Positions 21,568 to 30,033 of a DNA stretch of 32,656 nt are shown piece by piece. The stretch lies in contig CAYTOF010000020.1 of assembly GCA_964439435.1 (NCBI GenBank), positions 1 through 32,656 on the forward strand. Reading direction: 5' to 3'. The stretch's first letter is position 1; each line of letters begins with the position of its first letter. A model generated the notes under the pieces. The model was not told the DNA's origin, did no database searches, and was given only the letters and a program-made list of their open reading frames with translations. A program made the translations under genes and the position numbers. The DNA comes from CAYTOF01 sp964439435. GTDB taxonomy: Bacteria; Bacillota; Clostridia; Oscillospirales; QAMX01.

Positions 21568-23163
21568 ATGCATGATTTTCGTTTCGGCTTCAACCACGGC
21601 ACACTGAAAGTTTTACGCGAAGATGTGGACCGCGGCTTCATCACCTACCGCGCAAGCCTTGCCAAGAACAGCTTCGAGGGCTTTGGACTGTCCTTTTGGG
21701 CTCTTGAAGAGGCAAATGGCATGACCTTGGAGGTGGATGCCCCGCGCCTGAAAGGCCACACATTGAAAACCGAGGTCTTTCGCGCAGAGTATATAGCTCA
21801 CCGTGGCAGACACATCCCCGATGCGCTCATCCCCCATGAGGGTGAGTTTTCCCTCCCCTATGACAGCTCCCAGATGTTTTACATCCGCCTGACCGCCGAC
21901 CTTGATGCGCCCGCCGGCCTCTATGAGGGCGGGTTTCGCATGTATGTCAAGGGAGAGCTTGCCCTGGAAGCGCCCTTTTCCGCGCGGGTCTGGAACTTCA
22001 AGCTGCCAAGCGCCGCCTCCTGCGGCACGCTTTTTGGCCTGAACAAGAGATTTATAAAACAGGCGCACGGTGCAGATGACGAAAAAACGGACATCCTCTA
22101 TAAAAAATACTATGACTTTTTGCTGGAACACAAAATCTGCGCCTACAACCTGCCCTATGACATACTGGACGAGCGTGCGGACGCATACCTGGACAACCCC
22201 GCCGTCAACAACTTTGTCGTTCCCCACTCCGTGGATGATGACACATTGCGTGCCTACCACAAAAAGCTCTCCTCCAAAAAGGAGTGGTTTGCAAAGGGCA
22301 ATTTCTACCCCGTGGACGAGCCGAGCAAGCTCGAACACTTTGAGCGCTATGAGAAAGCCTGTATGAGGTTGGAGCAGTTGTATCCGGGCTTTCGGGCGAC
22401 CACGCCCCTTGCCGGAATTCTCTACTTCAAAGAGCTTGACAAGGACAGCATAGAGCTGATAGAAAAATATCAGAGCCGCTGGTGCCCGCGCCAAAACCTC
22501 TTTGATCTGGACGGCACTTCGGGCTATATGGACGAATACAGGGATTATTACCCCGGCAAATACTTCGACAACAGAAAAGAACTGCTTTCCAGGTATGGCA
22601 ACCTGCTTGACCGCATAGATGCCATGCGCGCTAGGGGTGACGACATCTGGTGGTATGTCTGCGGGCACCCATATTATATGAACTTTCCCGATTTCAACCT
22701 GCACAATTCAGGTGTTCAAAGCCGCGGGCTTTTGTGGCAGCAATTTGCCTTGAATGTCGAGGGCCTGCTCTACTGGAGCTCCAACCACTGGGGCAAGGAG
22801 GGTTCGCCCTGGCACAGTCCCTTCACCTTTGACGACATCCACACAGGCAACGGAAGCCTGCTTTACAACGGCAACGAGGTGGGCATCGACGGGCCTGTCG
22901 GTTCCCACCGTCTGGAGATGGCCCGTGCGGGCATAGAGGATTTCGAATATCTAAAGCTTGCCAAAAAGGTATTGCCCGCAGAGTTTATAAACTCGATTGT
23001 GAACAAAGTCACAAATCCCGCTCCCGAGCTGAACGAAGCCCTGCAAAATACAAGAGGGCTTAATATGCTTGTGTTTTGCAATGACGACGACACACTATAT
23101 GCGGCAAGACAGCGTATAGGCAACGCCATCGAACAGGCCCTGACCAAAACCATCTCTGTATAA
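21568..23163 (+). CDS. DUF4091 / GH123-like glycoside hydrolase
   Basis: The 531-residue product has an N-terminal beta-sandwich (about 1-150, with PAGLYEGGFRMYV) and a TIM-barrel region. Asp250-Glu251 in NFYPVDEPSKLEHF match the adjacent Asp-Glu pair used by GH123 beta-N-acetylgalactosaminidases in substrate-assisted catalysis. The C-terminal half has WWYVCGHPYYMNFPDF (about 361), then SRGLLWQQFALNVEGLLYW and GPVGSHRLEMARAGIEDFEY, the conserved DUF4091 block. No signal peptide is visible, so intracellular action on imported glycans is likely. RBS AAAGGAAAAG precedes the ATG. It is divergent from the GH78-like gene. The substrate may contain N-acetylgalactosamine (family inference). Confidence 0.85.
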   Translation: MHDFRFGFNHGTLKVLREDVDRGFITYRASLAKNSFEGFGLSFWALEEANGMTLEVDAPRLKGHTLKTEVFRAEYIAHRGRHIPDALIPHEGEFSLPYDSSQMFYIRLTADLDAPAGLYEGGFRMYVKGELALEAPFSARVWNFKLPSAASCGTLFGLNKRFIKQAHGADDEKTDILYKKYYDFLLEHKICAYNLPYDILDERADAYLDNPAVNNFVVPHSVDDDTLRAYHKKLSSKKEWFAKGNFYPVDEPSKLEHFERYEKACMRLEQLYPGFRATTPLAGILYFKELDKDSIELIEKYQSRWCPRQNLFDLDGTSGYMDEYRDYYPGKYFDNRKELLSRYGNLLDRIDAMRARGDDIWWYVCGHPYYMNFPDFNLHNSGVQSRGLLWQQFALNVEGLLYWSSNHWGKEGSPWHSPFTFDDIHTGNGSLLYNGNEVGIDGPVGSHRLEMARAGIEDFEYLKLAKKVLPAEFINSIVNKVTNPAPELNEALQNTRGLNMLVFCNDDDTLYAARQRIGNAIEQALTKTISV

Positions 23164-23177
23164 TCGGATAAAAAAAG

Positions 23178-23220
23178 GGCAAACAACCTCTCCATATATC
23201 TTGCGGCGAGGTTGTTTGCC
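23178..23220. terminator. Bidirectional stem-loop after the DUF4091 gene
   Basis: GGCAAACAACCTC (23178-23190) pairs perfectly with GAGGTTGTTTGCC (23208-23220). On the plus strand the tail is TTATAAAT, while on the minus strand it is TTTTTT, so it is the better terminator for leftward transcription. Confidence 0.7.
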
Positions 23221-23330
23221 TTATAAATCATCGCAAACCGCGTTCATTCGCTTTATAGACTCCGCGTATTTAAACAGCCCTCCCTGTGGCTTTCGCCCCT
23301 TTCAGCTTTTTGACAAATAATTTAAAGGTA

Positions 23331-23361
23331 TGCAACCAAATGCGGTTGTAAAGAGTATTAT
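23331..23361 (+). promoter_or_regulatory. Candidate promoter of the ECF sigma factor gene
   Basis: TGCAACC (23331-23337), then TATTAT (23356-23361) at 18 bp. TGCAACC resembles the -35 element recognised by several Clostridial ECF sigma factors, which often transcribe their own genes. It is also half of a dyad CAACC-AAATGC-GGTTG (23333-23348). Confidence 0.35.
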
Positions 23362-23417
23362 ATGTGAAAGGCTCTTATATCATACCTTTTTACACTAAAA
23401 TGAGGATGGTAGATTTC

Positions 23418-23936
23418 ATGACGAGATACAACCAGTCGTCGCGTACGGATGATATGGTTGCAAGGGCATACGATGCATATTCCGAGACTGTCTACAGGAT
23501 AGCCTTTGCGAGCACAAGAAACATATACGATGCCGAGGATATCACCCAAGAGGTGTTCATGAGGTATATAAAAAAAGTACCGCTTTTTGAAAGCCCCGAA
23601 CACGAAAAAGCTTGGTTTATACGCGTTGCCCTCAACTGCACAAAGAATCTTTTCAGATCCGCTTGGTTTCGAAAGAGCGTCGCATATGATGAGGTCGGGA
23701 AAGACACAGCAACATATATGTCCGAAAAAAGCGAGGTGTTCCACGCCGTTGCGGACCTGCCCGAAACCATGAGAATGTGCATCCATCTCTACTATTATGA
23801 AGACCGAAGCATTGCCGAGGTGGCAAAACTTTTGGGAAAGAGCCAGTCGGCCATCAAGTCAACACTGATGCGGGCAAGGCAGCTGCTTGCAAAAAAGCTG
23901 CAAGAAGATGAAAGGATGTTGTTTGGCGATGAATAA
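23418..23936 (+). CDS. ECF-type RNA polymerase sigma factor (sigma-70 family)
   Basis: The 172-residue product has only regions 2 and 4, as in ECF sigma factors. Region 2 has YDAEDITQEVFMRYIKK followed by EHEKAWFIRVALNCTKN. Region 4 has LPETMRMCIHLYYYEDRSIA, then the helix-turn-helix VAKLLGKSQSAIKSTLMRAR. The start is taken at ATG 23418 with GAGGATGG upstream. In-frame GTG 23364 and ATG 23400 would extend the product and have poor binding sites. The next gene begins within the stop region (ATG 23929, stop 23936), an overlap expected of a sigma factor and its membrane regulator. The sigma factor would direct RNA polymerase to promoters responding to an extracellular or envelope signal. Confidence 0.9.
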   Translation: MTRYNQSSRTDDMVARAYDAYSETVYRIAFASTRNIYDAEDITQEVFMRYIKKVPLFESPEHEKAWFIRVALNCTKNLFRSAWFRKSVAYDEVGKDTATYMSEKSEVFHAVADLPETMRMCIHLYYYEDRSIAEVAKLLGKSQSAIKSTLMRARQLLAKKLQEDERMLFGDE

Positions 23937-26204
23937 AAACGTTTTCAAATCTAAATACAGCCAAGACATGGAAGAACTCTCCCCCGCCTTTAGCACCAGG
24001 GCAAAAATCTTGTCCAAGGCACAAAATACGACAGGTGCCATCCCCGCAAGGAGGCGCACGGCATTCAGGCTTGTGGCCGCGGCTCTCTGCGCCGTGGTGT
24101 TGCTTGGCGCCCTGTCCATCCCCCTGTTCAACCGCGGAGACGATAATAAAACCAACACAAAGCCCCTGCCCACAACCCTTGGCAACAACAACGGCGCCAC
24201 ACTGTCGCAGGCGGGCAGCTACAAGGACGTCTATCTGGCCCTTAGTAGCGGCAAGGAAGACGGTCGGGGAAATATCAAGGGTGACAATTCAAACCAAGAG
24301 CTTGCCCTAGGGCAGCCCGAGATCCATCCGGGCAATGATGGCAACTTCCCCTCCTCCGTCCCCTCCGACAACGAAATGCAATCCTCCAAAGACAATGACT
24401 ACTCCGACACCAACAACCAGGTCAGAGGTGTGCAGGAGGGGGATATTGTCAAAACAGACGGAAAGTATATCTACACCACCTACACAAGCCCCGAATATTT
24501 TACCGACGGCGTCAAACGCTCGGAGATTGCCATCGCCCCCATGATGAGCACGAAGAAAAACACGGTGTATATCGCCTCGGCAAGTGAGGGCAACCTCAAG
24601 CTCGTCTCCACAATAGAGATGCGCAAAGACAAGGCCATTTCCTATAGCATAACGGAGATTTTGCTTTATGAGAACACCTTGATTGTCATAAAACAGGGCT
24701 ACAGCAACGACTCTAGCGGCAACAGATGGTATGGCTATAAGCAATACACCGCAGCGGAGATATACGACATCACGGACAGAGGCAATCCAATCTTTGTAAA
24801 CGAACTTTACCAGAGCGGGTATTATCACACCTCTCGAATGGTCGGCAACTTCATCTACCTAATCTCCAACTACTCCGACTACTACTCAAATGCCAAAGTC
24901 GGCAATCCCGAAGACTATATCCCGACAGCCTCGGCTTATGGGCGCGCCGACCTGATCGCCGCTGACCAAATCCTGCTGCCCGCAGATGTCCAAAGCCGCG
25001 ACTTTGTCGTGATCACGGGCATAGACATTGAAAACCCCAAGGACTTTGTTACGGAAAAAGCCGTGCTCGGTTGGGTCAGCGCCGTGTACTCCGAAGGCGA
25101 GAGCATCTACCTTGCCATGCCCCACTATGAGGACATCTACGGCAAAATAGACAACTACAAAGTCGGAACCAAAATCAAAATCAAAACCCAAAGCAGCTTT
25201 TACAGATTTGCCATCGAAGAGGGCAAAGTGGAGTTCAAAGCCTCCNNNNNNNNNNCGTCACGGTCGATGGCGAGCTTATAAACCAATTTGCCATGGATGA
25301 ACACGATGGGCACTTCAGAGTGGCCACCACCGTCGACAGCAACACGGCAGTGGTTGAAGAGGCGATTTATTGGAACTCTCGTGGCAACTCCGCAATGCCC
25401 GGCGGAAAAACCATCGGAGAATCTGAGGAGAAAATTGATTGGGATACTCCGCCCGAGGACATTGCGGGCTATGAAAACGGCACGACGAAGGAAGTCTACA
25501 GGTATTTCAACTATATCGAAAGCGCCTCTTACAGCAATCTTTACATCTTTGACATCGGTCTGAATCAAGTCGGGTTCATAACTGACCTTGGCAAAACAGA
25601 GCGCATATACTCCGTCCGATTTGACGGCGATGTGGGATATGTGGTGACCTTCCTCCGAATCGACCCCCTCTACGCGATAGACCTGTCAAATCCAAGGAGT
25701 CCAAAGGTTTTGACAGAGCTTAAAATACCCGGATTCTCCAACTACCTGCACCCATATGGCGAAAACCTGCTCTTTGGGCTTGGGATGGACGCTGACAGCC
25801 AAGGATCTGTCAAGGGCTTGAAGCTGTCCATGTTTGATGTGAAAAACAAGCTGAATGTGGTGGAAAAATCGGTCTACAAGATAAAGGGCGACTACTCAAG
25901 CAGCGAGGCACAGTACAACCACAAGGCCATACTCGTCGACGCCGCCAAAAACCTCATCGGCTTTCCGATTTGGTCCTACAATTACAACAGCGGCGCATCG
26001 GAACGTGAGTACCACTTCTACAGCTATGAAAAGGGCGACTTTGTCAAAAAGGCCGTGATCACCCTCGGTCAAGGCCAATTCAGCAACGAGCTCCGAGGGC
26101 TCTATATAGGGGACTATGCCTATCTGATTTCCCCTGACCGCGGCATCATCTCCTTTAGCCTTGCAAATTTCGAAAAGGTCGATGAGTTGATTTTTACCCG
26201 CTGA
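23929..26204 (+). CDS. Membrane-anchored beta-propeller protein, likely partner of the ECF sigma factor (assembly gap inside)
   Basis: The product is about 755 residues once the 10 N at 25246-25255 are bridged. The two halves are in different frames only because of the gap length. A cytoplasmic segment of about 40 residues is followed by a basic stop (ARRRTAFR) and one membrane span (RLVAAALCAVVLLGALSIPL). An Asn/Asp/Ser-rich linker leads to a large extracellular beta-propeller. Its first blade has the hallmark QVRGVQEGDIVKTDGKYIYT of the Beta_propel (PF09826-type) family. Later blades include VEIYDITDRGNP-like and YAIDLSNPRSPKVLTELKIP strands. Position beside, and overlapping, the ECF sigma gene plus the short cytoplasmic tail suggests an anti-sigma or sensor function. 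The cytoplasmic part has no recognisable zinc-binding anti-sigma motif. Confidence 0.85.
25246..25255. other. Assembly gap (10 N)
   Basis: Ten N inside the beta-propeller gene. Coding continues on both sides, so the apparent frameshift is a gap artefact. Confidence 0.95.
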
Positions 26205-26234
26205 CAGGCAAGTGATTTTTTAGTTTAACAGACA

Positions 26235-26280
26235 AAAAGCATCTCTGAGAAGGAGAAATCCCCTCGGAGATGCTTTTCTT
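26235..26280 (+). terminator. Terminator after the beta-propeller gene
   Basis: AAAAGCATCTCTGAG pairs with CTCGGAGATGCTTTT (one T-G pair) around a 13 nt loop, followed by CTTATATTTT. Confidence 0.9.
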
Positions 26281-26348
26281 ATATTTTATATAATCTGCCC
26301 ATGGGCTTTTCTTGTATCTGTTTATACCGACGGAAAGACTATGGGGCG

Positions 26349-26879
26349 CTATCCCTCTGTGTTTGTGCCTTTCCTTTCGTGGATTGCCCTGTACACGAGC
26401 TTGCCCTCCACCCTTTCAGATACCATCAATACAACGTTCGTGATGTGCTCTCCAAAGGCCTTTATCTCAAATGCGTCCTGATCTGTCACAACCCTGCGCC
26501 CCAAGGTGATATGGGGTGTGTATCTGCGCCTCTCAAGGTTGAAGCCGCCCTTGGCAAAGCTCTCCGCCAGCGCCTTTTGCATGGCCATGAGCTCCTTTTC
26601 GGGTTTAACCCCCGCCCAGTATATATCCCCGCCCGGACGTGCAAAGTGTCCGACTCTATCTATTTCCAGATAAAAGGGTGCAAATGAGAGCCTGTCCATC
26701 GCTTTTTTGGCCCTCTCCACCTCTTCCCTGTCGCACTCTCCGAGAAAGATAAGGGTCAGATGCAAATTGCCCTTTGCAGTAAAATCCCCGCTCTTTGCCT
26801 CGGCGGAGAGCTCATCCTGTACTCTTTTCAGCTTGGCCTTCATGCCTTCCGAAAAATCAATCGCCGCAAACAAGCGCAT
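26349..26879 (-). CDS. thpR: RNA 2',3'-cyclic phosphodiesterase (2H family, ThpR/LigT)
   Basis: The 176-residue, cytoplasmic product has the two HxT motifs of 2H phosphoesterases: NLHLTLIFLGE (His40, Thr42) and RYTPHITLGR (His123, Thr125). Family members hydrolyse 2',3'-cyclic phosphates at RNA ends to 2'-phosphates. Length is usual. The start MRLFAAIDF is family-typical, and the ribosome binding site (AAGGAG) lies inside the preceding gene, which overlaps by 23 nt in another frame; translation is probably coupled. Placement beside glycan genes looks like a chance operon position rather than a functional tie. Confidence 0.93.
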   Translation of the reverse strand: MRLFAAIDFSEGMKAKLKRVQDELSAEAKSGDFTAKGNLHLTLIFLGECDREEVERAKKAMDRLSFAPFYLEIDRVGHFARPGGDIYWAGVKPEKELMAMQKALAESFAKGGFNLERRRYTPHITLGRRVVTDQDAFEIKAFGEHITNVVLMVSERVEGKLVYRAIHERKGTNTEG

Positions 26880-28014
26880 CTGTCATTCTCCTTTGTCTTG
26901 ATTCCCAGAGGGCTTTTGAATCCGTTTTAGCTGTTTGTATTTCTGGAGGGGAGAACACCGTTGCGACGATATGCGTCTGCGGGCGGCGGGGGGAACACCA
27001 GAAATACACAGCTGTGAGCGCGCCGTCTGTCCGTTGGAAAAGGCGCGGATAGCCAAGGTCTGCAAATCCGTTGACGGACTTGAAATCGTCGTTGATTATC
27101 TGAGGTTTACCCCAGGTGTGTCCGTCGTCTGCGCTGTATTTCGCCGCCATAAACTCACCGTCTCGGTCGCCGTAGGCACAGCACAGGCGCCCGTCTTTCA
27201 AGGCTATGAGGGACGGCGGATTGCCGTTGGTGGACACATGGCCCGTATCCGCCACCACGGAGAGAAACTCCCAGGAGTTCCCCGCGTCCTTTGAGCCGTA
27301 CATGTCTATGCGGCAGCGCTCTCCCACCCTGCGGCGCACGGCGGCGACAAGCTCTTTCTCGGAAAGACGAGCAGGAGAGGGCATCACAGCGCGGTAGGGG
27401 TCCGATTGCGGCACCACCCAGGAGATAAACTCAAAGGTCAGCCCGCCGTTTTCCGTCTTTGCGAGGAAAACCTTTTCGGAGTCGCTTATGCCCTTGCTGT
27501 TTTCATCCCTTGCCGAGAAGAAGAACAGGCCCTCATGGCTTGAGTTTATGATATAGGCCGTGCGCGCGGTAAATTGCTTGCCCGCCAGCTCCCCGTGGGA
27601 GAGCAGAGTTCCGAGGCTGAAGGGCCCCTGCCAGTTCACTCCGCGGTCATAGCTGTAAAAAAAGTGTGCCCCGGCATTGCCGTGATAGCCGTGCCCTTCT
27701 ATGCGCATCACAAACCCCGCCGCGCAAAAATCCATCGGTTGGATGAGCGGGGCCGCATCGGCAAAGCTTTTTCCGGGATCTCCTTGGTAGTTGCCCGGCT
27801 TGTAGTTTACCCAGTTTTCGCCGCCGTCCATGCTGCGGGCAAGCATCGAGATATGGNNNNNNNNNNNNNNNNNNNNNNNNNNNNNNNNNNNNNNNNNNNN
27901 NNNNNNNNNCACCAAGAGCTGATCGCCCCACTGCCAAGTGGGACTGCAGCCTCCGTTGTTTGCGGGGACGGCGTTCCACATGCTCTCTCCATGGGCCACT
28001 ATACTGTGCTTCAT
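26857..28014 (-). CDS. Sialidase-fold (BNR/Asp-box) protein, assembly gap near the N terminus
   Basis: The product is about 385 residues, six-bladed propeller type. Asp-boxes are visible in order: SMDGGENW, SYDRGVNW, TENGGLTF, SKDAGNSW and SADDGHTW. A gap of 53 N (27857-27909) covers about 18 residues near the start, where the first catalytic Arg would lie. YDRGVNWQGPFSLG, CAYGDRDGEFMAAKYS and GYPRLFQRTDGALTAVYFW follow typical sialidase blades. There is no signal peptide, so it probably acts inside the cell. The start at 28014 is chosen for the AAAGGAAAAGAG binding site; an ATG at 28041 is less good. It follows the two-HTH regulator after 36 nt. The substrate may be sialylated or another acidic sugar; the family also has non-sialidase members. 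Confidence 0.8.
   Translation of the reverse strand: MKHSIVAHGESMWNAVPANNGGCSPTWQWGDQLLVXXXXXXXXXXXXXXXXXXHISMLARSMDGGENWVNYKPGNYQGDPGKSFADAAPLIQPMDFCAAGFVMRIEGHGYHGNAGAHFFYSYDRGVNWQGPFSLGTLLSHGELAGKQFTARTAYIINSSHEGLFFFSARDENSKGISDSEKVFLAKTENGGLTFEFISWVVPQSDPYRAVMPSPARLSEKELVAAVRRRVGERCRIDMYGSKDAGNSWEFLSVVADTGHVSTNGNPPSLIALKDGRLCCAYGDRDGEFMAAKYSADDGHTWGKPQIINDDFKSVNGFADLGYPRLFQRTDGALTAVYFWCSPRRPQTHIVATVFSPPEIQTAKTDSKALWESRQRRMTDALVCGD
27857..27909. other. Assembly gap (53 N)
   Basis: 53 N inside the sialidase-fold gene. The flanking frames agree only if the gap is read as 53 nt. Confidence 0.95.
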
Positions 28015-28050
28015 CTCTTTTCCTTTCAGGCTCTCAGACATTGATTTGGT

Positions 28051-29892
28051 CTATCTTTGCTCTGCCATGGCAAGCATAAGCGCTTCAATCTCCCCGTTCA
28101 AAAACGAAAGCACCCTCTGTTTTCCGCGGATGGCAGAGTTTCTTCCGAGCCTGTCTATGTATTTCCCCAGGGCATTTGTCATCAGCTCATGGTCAAATCT
28201 AAAGGCTGCGGAGGGATTGTCTGTCTTTATCACAATGGCGGAGTTGTTTTCCCGAACGCCCATCTGTATGTTGTCAAAGGGGCTTTTGGACAAGAGCACA
28301 ATCTCATACCTCGGGTTTTCAAGCAGCTCTGCCAAGGTCTTTAGGTGCTCTTGATACTCCTGCAGCTCATATGTGATTGAGGGCTTCGAGTACACTCCCG
28401 CAAGATTTGGATGCACGCGCCCTCTTTTCACCTCTTCGATTGAGGGAAGGGCGATAAAATCCATTATGCGGTTCTCTTCTCTGTCCGCAAAACGCGCTCT
28501 TTGCAAGTCATAGGCGGACATGATGCTCTCGGCATCCTCTTGGCTGATGTCTTTGCGCGAAAGCATCCGCAACAAGACCTGCCGCGGCATTGTGTCAAAT
28601 GCAGGGCCCACGCAAAGCCTTTTGAGGACTTCGTTTTTCTTGCCTCCGCCGCCCATTTTCAACAAATTGCTTCTCATTTCCTTTTCTTTGTAAACCATAA
28701 CAAGGGGCCGCGAGCGGTTGAGCAGGGCTTCGCTCTGCATCTCATAAAACTTTGTATCCCCTTCGGTGTATCTGTAAAGCCCGTTTGCCTCTGTGCCGTA
28801 CACATGGCGGGCACTGATGGCTGCAAGCCCCGAGGCCACAATCAACAGGTTGGAAAAACGCTTGTCCGTCACTCCGGGGCAAAAATACCCCTGCACAGAG
28901 CCGCTCATATAGGGCTCGAGCCACTTGTCTATACCCGAGAGCATCTCGTCTAAATTTCTTTCCGTGTTGTGTATGATTTTCACCTTGTGTTTTTGGAGGA
29001 TTTTGTGCATGAGTCTGCCCCATTCGAGCATAAAATCCTCGTCCTGCATCCAAGTCAAAGGTTGATCGGAGTAGAGCCTTATCTCAAGGGGTGTCTTGTG
29101 ACATGCCGCCGCCATCAAAAACCTGAGTGCCGCCTCCCGCAAACCCTCCATGCCATAATACAGCTCACCCTTTGGCAGCACCTTCTTAGGACCGGCCGCC
29201 TTCGGACGGGTCATGAGCTTTGATATTTCAACTTCGGAAATTGAGCCGAGCTTTGTAAGAAAGGCGTCTATAGGCCTTTCGTCCGCCCCTTGCAGCAGCC
29301 ACTCTCTGAAGTTTTTCTGTCCCACATATCCGTCCGGAAAGTCCTTGTCCATGAGCTCCTCAAGTTCTTTTTCAAGGTGTTTTTCTCTGACAATGCGTGT
29401 GAAGTAGTCAACCAACACATATGCAGCAGGGCTGGTCTTTTTGGGAAGGGTGCGGCCGCCGTTGCGATATCTCGAGATCAGGGAGGCGTCCACATTCAAA
29501 ACCTTGGCGAGCTTGACATTTGTAATCCCGAGCATCTCCATGATCACATCCAGGCGCTGTGCCGTGTTGATATCCCCGGCGGCAGCCTTTTGCGAGTGCC
29601 CTGCGGCAATGCCCCTCTTGTCCAACAGATATGCGGCGATGGCCTCATCCAGGGGCGCCGTTTCAGAGAGGGCAAATTCGGCTATAAGCGCCTTGGCTTT
29701 GCCCTCCCTCAGGGCTATTTCCCCAATGGCCCTGCAGATGGTTTTAAACTGGTTGGACGCTGAGCCGGGTATGCGCGTGCTTCTACGAAATCTTGAGATA
29801 AAAGAAGGGTCCACTCCGCTCTCCCTGGACAGTTCAGCGTTTTTGATGCTTAGAAATTCCAATATTTTGTCGAATCTATTTCCTGCTTTCAT
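28051..29892 (-). CDS. Large regulator with two tandem lambda-repressor-like HTH domains and an unrecognised C-terminal region
   Basis: The 613-residue product begins with two related HTH domains: ILEFLSIKNAELSRESGVDPSFISRFR (given as two parts: LSIKNAELSRESGV and DPSFISRFRR) at about 8-36, and MLGITNVKLAKVLNVDASLISRYRN-type (LGITNVKLAKVLNVDASLIS) at about 120-145. The repeat of D-x-S-x-ISR shows internal duplication. From about 240 to 600 is a region of mixed alpha/beta character with IRLYSDQPLTWMQDEDFM, HKVKIIHNTERNLDEML and VMVYKEKEMRSNLLKMGG; it may bind a ligand or protein. The start at 29892 is chosen because TGAGG is 8 nt away; the ATG six nt upstream is too close. It has its own promoter and heads the unit with the sialidase-fold gene and thpR. 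It is the probable local regulator of the glycan genes. No named family is recognised for the C-terminal part. Confidence 0.8.
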   Translation of the reverse strand: MKAGNRFDKILEFLSIKNAELSRESGVDPSFISRFRRSTRIPGSASNQFKTICRAIGEIALREGKAKALIAEFALSETAPLDEAIAAYLLDKRGIAAGHSQKAAAGDINTAQRLDVIMEMLGITNVKLAKVLNVDASLISRYRNGGRTLPKKTSPAAYVLVDYFTRIVREKHLEKELEELMDKDFPDGYVGQKNFREWLLQGADERPIDAFLTKLGSISEVEISKLMTRPKAAGPKKVLPKGELYYGMEGLREAALRFLMAAACHKTPLEIRLYSDQPLTWMQDEDFMLEWGRLMHKILQKHKVKIIHNTERNLDEMLSGIDKWLEPYMSGSVQGYFCPGVTDKRFSNLLIVASGLAAISARHVYGTEANGLYRYTEGDTKFYEMQSEALLNRSRPLVMVYKEKEMRSNLLKMGGGGKKNEVLKRLCVGPAFDTMPRQVLLRMLSRKDISQEDAESIMSAYDLQRARFADREENRIMDFIALPSIEEVKRGRVHPNLAGVYSKPSITYELQEYQEHLKTLAELLENPRYEIVLLSKSPFDNIQMGVRENNSAIVIKTDNPSAAFRFDHELMTNALGKYIDRLGRNSAIRGKQRVLSFLNGEIEALMLAMAEQR

Positions 29893-29925
29893 AAACATTT
29901 CCTCAAATCATCTTTACTGACATCT

Positions 29926-29954
29926 ATTTTATACAATATCGTTCTTTATGTCAA
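29926..29954 (-). promoter_or_regulatory. Promoter of the two-HTH regulator
   Basis: TTGACA (29954-29949), 17 bp spacer, TAAAAT (29931-29926) on the minus strand. Confidence 0.75.
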
Positions 29955-29982
29955 TGACAATCAATTTGACAACTAAATAATC

Positions 29983-30011
29983 AGGGTCCTTCCGCATCGC
30001 GGAGGGACCCT
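29983..30011 (-). terminator. Terminator after the upstream sialidase-fold gene
   Basis: AGGGTCC-T-TCCGC pairs with GCGGA-G-GGACCCT around ATC. On the minus strand the tail is GATTATTTA, only moderately T-rich. Confidence 0.7.
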
Positions 30012-30033
30012 GTGCTATGGTATCTGTATTTGC

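Noticed and set aside
21613..22704. 363-codon minus ORF
   Set aside because: It is antisense to the DUF4091/GH123-like gene, whose catalytic Asp-Glu and conserved blocks are clear.
23887..25281. Truncated or frameshifted beta-propeller gene
   Set aside because: The break coincides exactly with the 10 N gap; coding resumes in family-typical sequence just after it.
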